Shown piece by piece: positions 8,257-16,466 of a stretch of DNA of 40,928 bases. This DNA is from Lentisphaerae bacterium GWF2_45_14. GTDB lineage: Bacteria > Verrucomicrobiota > Lentisphaeria > Victivallales > GWF2-45-14. Below the pieces are notes generated by a model. The model made no database searches. It had not been told where the DNA came from and was given only the letters and a program-made list of their open reading frames with translations. Position 1 is the stretch's first letter. Every line of letters starts with the position of its first letter. The translations under genes and the position numbers were made by a program. The stretch lies in the NCBI GenBank assembly GCA_001804785.1, contig MHBG01000007.1:1-40928 (forward strand). Direction: 5' to 3'.

Positions 8257-9519
8257 ATGCCAGCCCCTCGCAAAATTGAAATAATGGCCCCGGCGGGGTC
8301 TTATGAATCGTTGAGCGCCGCGATACGCGCCGGCGCCGGTGCCGTTTATTTCGGTGTCGGCAAGCTCAATATGCGGGCGCGTTCGTCGGCGAATTTTGAG
8401 CCAAAGGATATTCACAGGATTGCGGAAATCTGCCGAAGAATGAAGGTAAAAAGCTATCTAGCTCTCAATACAATCGTTTATGACGAAGAAATCAGCGAGG
8501 TAAAAAGTATAATAAAGGAGGCCGCCTCGTCCGGCGTCTCGGCAGTTATAGCCTCAGATATCGCGGTGATTGAGGAGGCTCGTGCGGCAGGGATTGAAGT
8601 CCACATGTCGGTTCAGGCAAATATCTGCAACATCCATGCGGTCAGATTTTATTCAAAATATGCCGACGTGATTGTGCTTGCGCGCGAACTTTCTCTACCA
8701 CAGATAAAATCAATATGCGACACCGTCAGAAATGAAAATATCCTGGGGCCTTCCGGCGAACTGCTCAGAATAGAAATATTCGCACATGGAGCATTGTGCG
8801 TCGCGGTCTCAGGAAGGTGCTACATGAGCCTCGGAGTTTACGATTTCTCTGCCAACAGGGGGGCCTGCTTCCAGAACTGCCGAAGAAGCTACAGGATTAT
8901 CGACGACGAGACGGGAGAGGAGCTTCTCCTTGAAAATAAATATGTTATGTCACCAAAGGATATCTGCACGCTGCGCTTTCTGGATACCTTGATTGATGCC
9001 GGAATATCGGTCTTTAAGATAGAGGGGCGCGGCCGCTCGCCCGACTATGTATATAGTGTCACAAAAACCTATAAAGACGCCATCGACGCCGTCCTCGCCG
9101 GAGACTTCACGGAAGATAAAATCAATCAGTGGATGAAGGTACTTTCCTCCGTTTTCAACAGGGGGTTCTGGGAAGGCGGCTACTACCTAGGCGAAAAAAT
9201 GGAACAGTGGTGCGGAATCGACGGCAGCCGCTCGGAGAAGAAAAAAATACATATTGGAACTGTCCGCAAATATTTTCCAAAGGCAAAGGCAATCGAAATA
9301 GGATTATGCGCCGGAGCATTGAGAAAAGGACAGGAAATAATGATTTCGGGGCCGACGACTGGAGCATTGATTTTCAACGTGGAGGACATCAGGCTCGAAC
9401 GGGCCCCTGTCGAGGAAGCGCCGAAAGGCTCCGTAGTGTCGGTATCATCCGCGACAAAGGCACGACCTAATGACTGTGTCTATCTTCTTGAAGAGCGCAA
9501 GTTCGGTCAATCCGGATAA
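8257..9519 (+). CDS. U32-family Fe-S protein (TrhP/UbiU-like 'peptidase U32')
   Basis: The 420-residue protein carries the U32 signature EIFAHGALCVAVSGRCYMS (about residues 173-191). Although named peptidases, characterised bacterial U32 proteins (TrhP, RlhA, UbiU/UbiV) act in prephenate- or O2-independent hydroxylation of tRNA, rRNA or quinones and bind a [4Fe-4S] cluster. Here C181, C188, C204 and C237 are spaced like the cluster cysteines of UbiU. The N-terminus (IEIMAPAGSYESLSAAIRAGAGAVYFG) is the typical barrel start. Length is close to Bacillus YrrO (about 420 aa), so a tRNA hydroxylation role is plausible but not shown. It is the second gene of a two-gene unit. Its last 13 bases overlap the tail of the convergent gene at 9507. 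Confidence 0.85.
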   Translation: MPAPRKIEIMAPAGSYESLSAAIRAGAGAVYFGVGKLNMRARSSANFEPKDIHRIAEICRRMKVKSYLALNTIVYDEEISEVKSIIKEAASSGVSAVIASDIAVIEEARAAGIEVHMSVQANICNIHAVRFYSKYADVIVLARELSLPQIKSICDTVRNENILGPSGELLRIEIFAHGALCVAVSGRCYMSLGVYDFSANRGACFQNCRRSYRIIDDETGEELLLENKYVMSPKDICTLRFLDTLIDAGISVFKIEGRGRSPDYVYSVTKTYKDAIDAVLAGDFTEDKINQWMKVLSSVFNRGFWEGGYYLGEKMEQWCGIDGSRSEKKKIHIGTVRKYFPKAKAIEIGLCAGALRKGQEIMISGPTTGALIFNVEDIRLERAPVEEAPKGSVVSVSSATKARPNDCVYLLEERKFGQSG

Positions 9520-10466
9520 TCCGTACATAGAAGCTTATATTCGCAGCTGACACAGTCCCTGGCAGGCGACCCCGATCTTCTGGGAAAGTCAGGTTCATTT
9601 GCCTTACCGTCAGGAGTGAGTACGGAAAGCATGGCGCGCGCGCTTTCAGAGACCGCCTTTTCGAGTTCCTCGACATTGACAGCGTCACAACCACGGGAAT
9701 CGATTCCGCCGGGGCCGGAAAGCGCCTCAAGAAAGGCTGTCCTAAAGATTATTCTGGAAGGAACAGCCCTGAGCGTATGATTCGCCATGAGAAGATTTAT
9801 CGCCACGGGATTCAATGTCCTTTCATCCCTTTGCCCGCCACTCCTGCTCAAGCGGATGTCCAGAAGAAATATTCTGCCTTTATCGGCCCACACGAGATCC
9901 GGCGCGGCCCATACTTTTACTCCCGAGACATTGAATGCCACAGGCTTTGAGTGGAGTTTCCACGAAAGAAAATCAAGCGACGACAGCTCCTCAAATATCT
10001 CCGAATTTGTAAAATATTTTATGGCGTTCCCCAGGCGTATTTTCAATTTTTCAACTGATGAGAGGAAGGAGCTCTCGTCTTCGGCGTAATATGATTCGAA
10101 GAGATTCAGCTTTACAGGATCGCTCTGCCATTCCCGCGCAACTACATTATTCCAGCCCTGAAAAAAACGCCTTGCCGACTCTGTATAAATGTGTTTTTCC
10201 AGAATGTCTTTTCCGACAGATGACCTGTTTTTCTGAAGAACAGAAGATATCGAGCGTCTTAGCGTCTCTTCAAGCCAGGTATCTGTTTTTTTCATGTGCT
10301 TGAAAAGATACATAAAGCGCTTCTTTTCGTCGGAATAAACGTCCCGTCCTCCGGCGGCTCCGTAATAACGGTAGAAATACGCCCTGCGGCAGTGATTGAA
10401 CAGACTGTGTCGTGAAAAAGACCATGAGAACTCTGGGATTGCTGAATTTGTAACGTGTAAATCCAT
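9507..10466 (-). CDS. PD-(D/E)XK nuclease-like protein with Cas4/AddB-type Fe-S cysteines
   Basis: The 319-residue protein starts with SFSRHSLFNHCRRAYFYRYYG (C26), the opening helix of RecB/Cas4-like nucleases ('S-x-S-x-L-x-x-Y-x-x-C-P-x-x-Y'). It ends with C305-x2-C308-x5-C314. One Cys plus a C-terminal three-Cys cluster is the arrangement that binds [4Fe-4S] in Cas4 and AddB. In the catalytic core, APD190 and LD203-I-R205 correspond to the D...(D/E)-x-K motif, but the lysine is arginine, so activity is doubtful. There is no cas gene, repeat array or helicase nearby. It is the last gene of the htrA-to-nuclease operon, 20 bases after the kinase fusion, and overlaps the convergent U32 gene by 13 bases. 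Family assignment is by motif only. Confidence 0.65.
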   Translation of the reverse strand: MDLHVTNSAIPEFSWSFSRHSLFNHCRRAYFYRYYGAAGGRDVYSDEKKRFMYLFKHMKKTDTWLEETLRRSISSVLQKNRSSVGKDILEKHIYTESARRFFQGWNNVVAREWQSDPVKLNLFESYYAEDESSFLSSVEKLKIRLGNAIKYFTNSEIFEELSSLDFLSWKLHSKPVAFNVSGVKVWAAPDLVWADKGRIFLLDIRLSRSGGQRDERTLNPVAINLLMANHTLRAVPSRIIFRTAFLEALSGPGGIDSRGCDAVNVEELEKAVSESARAMLSVLTPDGKANEPDFPRRSGSPARDCVSCEYKLLCTDYPD

Positions 10467-10486
10467 ATATCCGGCAGCTTTCCTAG

Positions 10487-12949
10487 TTAAATATCCTTAA
10501 GTACCTCTGATTTTTTCTGTTTGTATTCTTCTTCCGTTATAAGACCTTCTTCGAAAAGTTCTTTAAGTCTCCTCAGCCGATCCTTCATTCCGTCCTGTTT
10601 CTCCGGAACTTTCTGTGCGAGTGCCGGAGGAAGCGGTCTTATGCCCAAAGGTTGAGATTTCATTTCAATCCGCGGCAGTGTTTGCGGAATAATCAACTTG
10701 GATACCGAAGGCGGTGCTTTCTTTTCTGAAAGCTGTGCCGCGTTTTCCTTCTGCCTCTCGCGAACGTGTTTCAGCGGCGGCGGCATATGCTTGAAAAACG
10801 GACAATCCAGATAGCTGTAATTAACATCCCCGTCAAGGATATTTTTTTCAGAAAAGATAAGGAAGGCAATTTTGGGAAATTCTTTTTTGATTCCGGCAAC
10901 ATCTATTTCAATTTCTGCGGGTTCAGTTCCGGAAGGATGGGGAATACCTGATATGCCTATGGGTTTACCGAGCGCAGATATCTGCCGGTAGTTGTCGAAC
11001 TTCATTATTCCAGAACTGTACTCAAGCTCAATAATGTCCACATATTCCCTGCCGGGATAAAGAATTTTTTCGCTGTTGAAATACTCTGCCTGCATCGAGG
11101 GTGAATACGTCCAGATCAGGTTTTTAAGGCCTTTTTCATTGATAAGAAAATCAAAGACCTCTTTCCAGAGCAATTTAAAGTCATCCGGTGGGACCATTCT
11201 TGTCTTTGTGGAACCCCACCAAAAATTCTCACCTCCATTTGGTTTAGGAAATGGCTTCCATAGAATGGGGATTTTTTCCTTCATCAGCGCTTCGAGGGCA
11301 ACGGCAACTCTTGCGAGTTCTTTTCTGAATGCCATTCTCGGCTGACTTCCGTGCCGGAAAATATCCTGAAGATCCCGGCCCGGCCCGGCTGAATCAACAC
11401 AGCTTGTTCCTCTCCAGGGGTTTGAAGGGTACCATGCGAGCGAAACGACACGGCCTGAGCGCCATTGATTTATAAGGAGGCCGTTGACCTCGTCAAAATC
11501 TTTATCGCTCATTTTAAATTTTCTACGTCCGTAATCGCTCTGTATGATTGCGGGAGCACTTGAGAACTTATCAAGTGCTCCGCTGATCCTGTTGATAAAT
11601 GACGATGACGCGCTTTCCGTGTATTCAAAACGCTGGCCTGTAATAAGACAGGGATTGCAGGAAAGCGAGGCATTGCATAAAAACTCGAATATTTTTTTTG
11701 ACTGAGGCGAGGCTGTCTTAAGCGTGGGCGATTCCGTTTTCCGGGCGACATGCGAAAAGGAATATTCAAGGTCGTTCAACGTCGGTCTTGCCCCGGGGTC
11801 TTTTTCAAGCATTCTGGCGACGGTATCGGAAAAGAGACTTGAGATGCTTTTGAAATCGGCATTCAACGCCGGAGGAACTTCATTCATCTGCTTATACATT
11901 GATGTCGAAGGCATTTCGTGCGCAAACGGATTTTTACCGGAAATGAGTTGATACAGAGTTACGCCCAGGCTGTAAATATCGCTTTTTATAGTAATAGCGG
12001 GCGAGCCGGAGAGGATTTCCGGCGGCATATATGAAGCGGAACTCCAGAATTCCGCATTGACCGGCAGCGTAGCTGTCATGCGCTCTATGATTATGCCGAA
12101 ATCGGCAAGCTTGAAACGCATTCCGTGCATCATAATATTCTCGGGTTTTATGTCGAGATGCTTCGTATTGTTTTTTTCGAAGTACTTCAAGGCCTTCAGG
12201 ATGTCGAGAGCCACCGAGGCCGCCTCTGATTCCGTGAGCGGTGTTTTCCGGGAGTATTCCTGAAGGTCGCCGCCGTCTGCATATTCCATTATACAGTAGG
12301 GACGGCCCTGAAAAACCCCGTAATCGAAGACTCTTATTATATGTTCGCACTTGAAGGTCGAAAACTCCTTGAGTCTGGCGATTATGCCGTTGATAAGGTC
12401 TTTACTTTTTGAGACCTCCCGGCTGAAAATTTTGACTGCGATTTTTGCGGAATCCTGCTGCTCATCCAGCGCAAGATACACCGAACTGTGCGAACCGGTA
12501 CCGAGCCGCGAAACAATCTTATAGCGGCCCGCTATCTTTGTCTGATATTTTTCGAGCGCGTCGTCGTCATCGGAAGATATTATGGAGCCTTCAAGCAGTG
12601 CGTTTATTTTTGCCTTGAGTTCTGCATTTTTTATGGGTTTCGCAAGGTAATCGCTTGCTCCGGAGGCGAGTCCGAAACTTATATCCTCCTCCTGGTCGTT
12701 TGATGAGACTATTATTATGGGAACGGATATTCCGAGCGAGTTCTTCCTGATTTCAAGGCAGGTCTGGATTCCGTCAAGCTCGGGCATATTTACATCGAGT
12801 ATCAGGAGGTCAGCTCCCGATTTTATGAATTCGTCCAATGCCTCCCGCCCATTATTGCAACAATAAACCTTGTGTCCCATTTCCTCGATCATACATTTGT
12901 AGATCGCGAGCTGAGCCCTGCTGTCATCTGCTACTATTATCCGCGGCAT
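10487..12949 (-). CDS. Receiver-Ser/Thr kinase-pseudo-GH26-SHOCT fusion protein
   Basis: This 820-residue cytosolic-looking protein (no signal peptide or membrane helix) joins four modules. (1) Residues 1-120: response-regulator receiver with D8/D9, phospho-acceptor D52 (LDVNMP), S82 and K104. (2) About 143-400: Ser/Thr kinase with glycine loop GTGSHSSV, K173, HLDIKPEN (D266, N271), DFG (283-285) and PPE; it looks active. (3) About 430-720: a domain resembling GH26 glycosidases, seen in VVSLAWYPSNP, PILWKPFPKPNGGENFWWG, NLIWTYSPS and YPGREYVDIIELEY. The general acid position (usually HE before the NG) reads P568-K569, and the nucleophile position in KPIGISG is G668, so it should be catalytically dead and perhaps sugar-binding. 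(4) About 788-818: SHOCT-like helix pair (LKELFEEGLITEEEY). It lies 28 bases after sppA and 20 before the nuclease-like gene. Confidence 0.85.
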   Translation of the reverse strand: MPRIIVADDSRAQLAIYKCMIEEMGHKVYCCNNGREALDEFIKSGADLLILDVNMPELDGIQTCLEIRKNSLGISVPIIIVSSNDQEEDISFGLASGASDYLAKPIKNAELKAKINALLEGSIISSDDDDALEKYQTKIAGRYKIVSRLGTGSHSSVYLALDEQQDSAKIAVKIFSREVSKSKDLINGIIARLKEFSTFKCEHIIRVFDYGVFQGRPYCIMEYADGGDLQEYSRKTPLTESEAASVALDILKALKYFEKNNTKHLDIKPENIMMHGMRFKLADFGIIIERMTATLPVNAEFWSSASYMPPEILSGSPAITIKSDIYSLGVTLYQLISGKNPFAHEMPSTSMYKQMNEVPPALNADFKSISSLFSDTVARMLEKDPGARPTLNDLEYSFSHVARKTESPTLKTASPQSKKIFEFLCNASLSCNPCLITGQRFEYTESASSSFINRISGALDKFSSAPAIIQSDYGRRKFKMSDKDFDEVNGLLINQWRSGRVVSLAWYPSNPWRGTSCVDSAGPGRDLQDIFRHGSQPRMAFRKELARVAVALEALMKEKIPILWKPFPKPNGGENFWWGSTKTRMVPPDDFKLLWKEVFDFLINEKGLKNLIWTYSPSMQAEYFNSEKILYPGREYVDIIELEYSSGIMKFDNYRQISALGKPIGISGIPHPSGTEPAEIEIDVAGIKKEFPKIAFLIFSEKNILDGDVNYSYLDCPFFKHMPPPLKHVRERQKENAAQLSEKKAPPSVSKLIIPQTLPRIEMKSQPLGIRPLPPALAQKVPEKQDGMKDRLRRLKELFEEGLITEEEYKQKKSEVLKDI

Positions 12950-12977
12950 TAGCTTTGCTTTTGCCTTTCTTTAATTA

Positions 12978-14099
12978 TCAGTAAAAAGCGCCGGGCAAGA
13001 AATAGAGTCGCCCCTTCTCGAGGGAAAAGCTTTTTGCGCTGTTTCCAAGACTGATGCTCAGATTCGAGGAGGATGCCTCTGAACTCCTGAAAAGGCTCCC
13101 GAAGGAGAAAGGCTCTTCGTATCTTACCGCCTTGTAATCGCTCCCCACATTAGCCAGTTCTGCGGCTTTTTCCACGGCATCCTCGAAAAAGCCGAGCTGA
13201 TCGACAAGCCCCAGCTTATGGGCTTCAGCTCCGTCAAATATACGCCCGTCGCCGATAATGCTCGTTTTTATTTTTTCGCCTGAAAGATTTTTCCTTCCGT
13301 TCGCAACAATCTGGACAAATTCAGAATAGGTTTGCCCTACAAGGTTCTGGACGACTGCCTTTTCCTGAGGGGTACTGGGTCTCGCCCCATTCAGAATGTC
13401 CTTCATTGCGCCCGATTTGAACACTTCGCCCTCCACTCCTATTTTCTTGAAGAGTTCATGATATTTATATGTTTCGATGATGACACCGATGCTTCCGGTT
13501 ATCGTCATTCTGTTGGCTATTATATAATCGGAGCCTGCCGCGATGTAATATGCGCCGCTCGCGCCAAGCGATCTCATTACCGCAACTATCGGTATTCCGG
13601 TTTCCTGGCGGAGCCTTCCGAGCTCATGATGGATGGAATCTGAGGCAACCACCTCTCCCCCCGGCGAATCAATGTCAAGCACTACGGCCTTCACGTTCCC
13701 ATCGTGGATTATGTACTTTATCTGATCGGATATACGTGTCGCGTCAGCCACGGAATAAAAGGAGCTTTCGCCATCCACAATCACTCCTTTCACATCTATA
13801 ACCGCTATTTTGTTCATGGAAAGGTCATCGCCGTCCACAAACACTTCCTGATAACTGCCATAAGGGTTAATTTTAAAAATCGATGATATCTGCGAAGAAT
13901 TCGAGACCGCCGACAGGATAAAAAAGACACATAGTCCAAGGAACACCAATATCGCAAGGAAGATTAGTATCGCCCCGCATGTAATGCAGCCGTAGCGTGT
14001 TTTCTTCGATGATTTTTCAGGGGACGGCACCGATGTGACAGGGCCGCTCATCTTCGGCTCTTGAACAGGCGGAACAGTGCTTTCATTATATTCAGACAT
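12978..14099 (-). CDS. sppA: Signal peptide peptidase SppA (S49 family)
   Basis: SppA degrades cleaved signal peptides in the membrane. The protein is about 373 residues with a cytosolic N-terminus rich in Pro/Ser, one membrane helix (about 37-66), then a single S49 protease domain as in Bacillus-type SppA. Visible motifs are LDIDSPGG (about 141-148), the nucleophile region SLGASGAYYIA with S181, and the general-base lysine in SGAMKD (K233). The S-K spacing of 52 equals that of the Bacillus enzyme. The frame can be extended upstream to a TTG at 14129, but GGAG (minus strand 14112-14109) is well placed for the ATG at 14099, which I prefer. It is the third gene of the operon htrA-pfkB-sppA-kinase fusion-nuclease. 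Confidence 0.9.
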   Translation of the reverse strand: MSEYNESTVPPVQEPKMSGPVTSVPSPEKSSKKTRYGCITCGAILIFLAILVFLGLCVFFILSAVSNSSQISSIFKINPYGSYQEVFVDGDDLSMNKIAVIDVKGVIVDGESSFYSVADATRISDQIKYIIHDGNVKAVVLDIDSPGGEVVASDSIHHELGRLRQETGIPIVAVMRSLGASGAYYIAAGSDYIIANRMTITGSIGVIIETYKYHELFKKIGVEGEVFKSGAMKDILNGARPSTPQEKAVVQNLVGQTYSEFVQIVANGRKNLSGEKIKTSIIGDGRIFDGAEAHKLGLVDQLGFFEDAVEKAAELANVGSDYKAVRYEEPFSFGSLFRSSEASSSNLSISLGNSAKSFSLEKGRLYFLPGAFY

Positions 14100-14174
14100 T
14101 GCAAACGTCTCCATTTTTAGGATAATCAACTTAATTTAAGGTCTTTATGCAAATACTCAAGGCTAGTGTCACCT

Positions 14175-15116
14175 TCAGTTGAGCTTTTTTAATACCACAC
14201 TCATGTTTTCCCTTATTTTCAGGGCCTTTTCTTTACAAAACTCCCCTCCTCTCGGAGTGAGACAGCTTGCGGATGCGGCGGCAAGCCCGGAAGCGAACGC
14301 CTCATGAGGTTCAGCCCCAGTCACCAGTTCAGAGAAAAAAACTGCCGACACAGTATCTCCGGCTCCTATCGGATTAATTATTTTCCCCAGCCTTGGAATT
14401 TTATATTCCCATATTTTCCCTTCCGCGCCGAGGTAAGCGTTGCCGGGCCCCGCAGTGACTGCCGTGATTTTCACAGGGCTTTTGAAGCACTGCTTCAAGG
14501 CGCTTTCTATGTCAGAGCACTTTGTAAGCGCAAAAAATTCCTCCATATTTATCTTAAGAACGTCAACAGAACCTTCTTCTATGACAGAATTTACGTTCAT
14601 CCAAGCATCCATCAGCACCGGAAGCTTCAGCCTTGCGGCTTCACGTGCGGCCTCCTTGTAGAAATCCTCCGTTATGCCGGGCGGATACGTGCCGCAAAGC
14701 GAGAGGCCCAAACTTGACGGAAGGGCATTCTTCAAATCCTGAAGCAATGAAGCTGACTCCGTTCCGCTTATTGTACCGGAAGGCTCTATAAGCTCGGTCA
14801 TTTTGCCAGATTCGAGACAAAGACAGGTACTGCATATTCTTGTTTCCGTAGCTACATTGGCGCTGTGGTGCTTCAATCCTTCGTCTTCCAGGCATTTGAC
14901 AATTTTAGCTCCGTTTTCTCCTCCCGCAAATTGATAAACAATCGAATCAGTCTTTCCCCAGTTCCCTGTGGCTCTTACAAAATTTATCCCTTTGCCGGAG
15001 GCCGTCCAGACGGCGGATTTTGCACGGTTCACCTCGTAAAACCTGAGTTTTTCAAAGACAAGCGTCTTCTGCCAGGCGGGGTTTAGTCCCACCGCTATGA
15101 TAGGTTTCGAACTCAT
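14175..15116 (-). CDS. PfkB-family sugar kinase (1-phosphofructokinase/tagatose-6-phosphate kinase type)
   Basis: The 313-residue protein is a ribokinase-fold kinase of the LacC/FruK branch. It phosphorylates a sugar phosphate with ATP. It shows VGLNPAWQKT at the start (these kinases read TLNPAxD), the GKGINFVRA substrate-binding motif (about 41-49), and the C-terminal signature NPIGAGDTVSAVF with catalytic base D254. The initial aspartate of 'NPAxD' is replaced (NPAWQ), which may change substrate choice. The exact sugar phosphate cannot be told; no PTS or tagatose genes are near. It starts 12 bases after htrA ends and is 75 bases before sppA, so it belongs to the envelope-protease operon although its link to it is unclear. 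Confidence 0.8.
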   Translation of the reverse strand: MSSKPIIAVGLNPAWQKTLVFEKLRFYEVNRAKSAVWTASGKGINFVRATGNWGKTDSIVYQFAGGENGAKIVKCLEDEGLKHHSANVATETRICSTCLCLESGKMTELIEPSGTISGTESASLLQDLKNALPSSLGLSLCGTYPPGITEDFYKEAAREAARLKLPVLMDAWMNVNSVIEEGSVDVLKINMEEFFALTKCSDIESALKQCFKSPVKITAVTAGPGNAYLGAEGKIWEYKIPRLGKIINPIGAGDTVSAVFFSELVTGAEPHEAFASGLAAASASCLTPRGGEFCKEKALKIRENMSVVLKKLN

Positions 15117-15128
15117 TTTCTTCCCTTT

Positions 15129-16445
15129 TTATTTTGCATAGACCCAAAATTCTTTTTTGCCGCTTTCCTCAGATACGGTACTGAGCTTTATTTTATCACC
15201 GGAGACGTTGTCCCTTAGTGCTTCGGCGACATCGAAAAAGTTTTTCACGGGCATGCCGTCAATTGCCGTAATCAGAGTGCCTCTTTTTATTTTGCTGCCA
15301 GCGCCGAAACTATCCGATACGACAACCCCCAATAAACCACTGAAACCGAGCGCATCTGCAAGGCGCGGGCTCATCTCCTGAATGGAAATATTCAGAAGCT
15401 CCTTCGCAACTCCAGCACCGTCATTCACTCCGGCGGGAACAAGGCTTATTGAAAATGAGCGATTCTCCGTATCCGTCAATTTTACGGTATTGCCGACTCT
15501 CAACCGCATCAGCTCCCTTGAGAGTTCTATCAGACTTTTAATCTCTTTGCCGTCAAAGGTTTTCAATACTTCCCCGCCTCGGATACCAGCCTCCCACGCA
15601 GGGCTTTTTTTTTCGACTGAATATATATATATTTCGGGTTTTCCGTTTGGTTTCCTCACCGCTGGGACAAAGCCAAGTTTCGCTCTTTTGAATTTTTCCG
15701 GCAGCATCCATGAAGCAAGTACATTCTCAATTCTCATAATCGGAATCGCAAAGCCTATCCCCGGCGCATTTCTGTGGACTGCCGTACTTATCCCAATCAT
15801 CTCTCCGTTCAGATTTATCAGGGGTCCGCCGCTGTTCCCGGGATAGATGGGAGCGTCAACCTGGAGGATGTCGTTAAAAACAATTTTCCCTTTGTAGACG
15901 ACTTTTCTCCCGATAGCTCCAAGTATTCCCGCCGATATACTGCTTCCCAGCCCGTACGGGTTTCCAGCCATTATGACGGTCTCTCCGAGCAGAAGATCAC
16001 CGGGTTCAGCCATTTTGACCGCCCCCCAGGAGTCTTTCTGATATTCCGTGACTATTTTAAGAAGAGCAAGATCGTTTGCCGGGTCGTCTGCCACTATTGA
16101 TGCGGTAAAAGTCCTTCCGTCGGAAAGCGTGATATTCAAACGTTCCGCCCCCTCGATAACATGCGAATTCGTAAGGACAAGACCCGTCTGGTCGACTATG
16201 CAGCCGCTTCCGAGAACTCTGCTTTCGCTGGAAGATTTACTCTCTGCCTTCTCAGTTCCCGCACTTATATTGACAACGGAGGGCAGTATCCCGCTTACCG
16301 CCTCGACAATAGGCGTAACCCTTGCATTCCTTTCTGCCGCAAAAAAGAGAGATGGCAACATCAGACAAATGGAGAGAAGCCCCCCTCTAATAAGACGTTT
16401 CCTTGAATTGTGTGAAATATGGTTTAAAGTCTCACGTATCGACAT
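15129..16445 (-). CDS. htrA: HtrA/DegP-family periplasmic serine protease
   Basis: The 438-residue protein has an N-terminal signal or anchor (about residues 19-37, GGLLSICLMLPSLFFAA). A trypsin-like domain follows, with the full triad H95 (TNSHVI), D125 (ANDLALLKI) and S205 (PGNSGGP). Two PDZ domains come next, at about 255-345 (GIRGGEVLKTFDGKEI) and 350-430 (SFGAGSKIKRGTLITAIDGMPV). This is the DegP/DegQ layout, a protein-quality-control protease of the cell envelope. It heads an operon with a sugar kinase, sppA, a receiver-kinase fusion and a nuclease-like gene. Only 21 bases separate its ATG from the divergent DUF2851 gene, so its promoter must lie inside that gene's 5' coding region. No strong Shine-Dalgarno is seen. 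Confidence 0.92.
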   Translation of the reverse strand: MSIRETLNHISHNSRKRLIRGGLLSICLMLPSLFFAAERNARVTPIVEAVSGILPSVVNISAGTEKAESKSSSESRVLGSGCIVDQTGLVLTNSHVIEGAERLNITLSDGRTFTASIVADDPANDLALLKIVTEYQKDSWGAVKMAEPGDLLLGETVIMAGNPYGLGSSISAGILGAIGRKVVYKGKIVFNDILQVDAPIYPGNSGGPLINLNGEMIGISTAVHRNAPGIGFAIPIMRIENVLASWMLPEKFKRAKLGFVPAVRKPNGKPEIYIYSVEKKSPAWEAGIRGGEVLKTFDGKEIKSLIELSRELMRLRVGNTVKLTDTENRSFSISLVPAGVNDGAGVAKELLNISIQEMSPRLADALGFSGLLGVVVSDSFGAGSKIKRGTLITAIDGMPVKNFFDVAEALRDNVSGDKIKLSTVSEESGKKEFWVYAK

Positions 16446-16466
16446 TTTATAATTTTCCAGTTCAAT

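Noticed and set aside
9507-10466. Nuclease-like gene considered as cas4 of a CRISPR system
   Set aside because: No repeat array and no cas1, cas2 or other cas genes anywhere in the window; only the fold and cysteines are shared.
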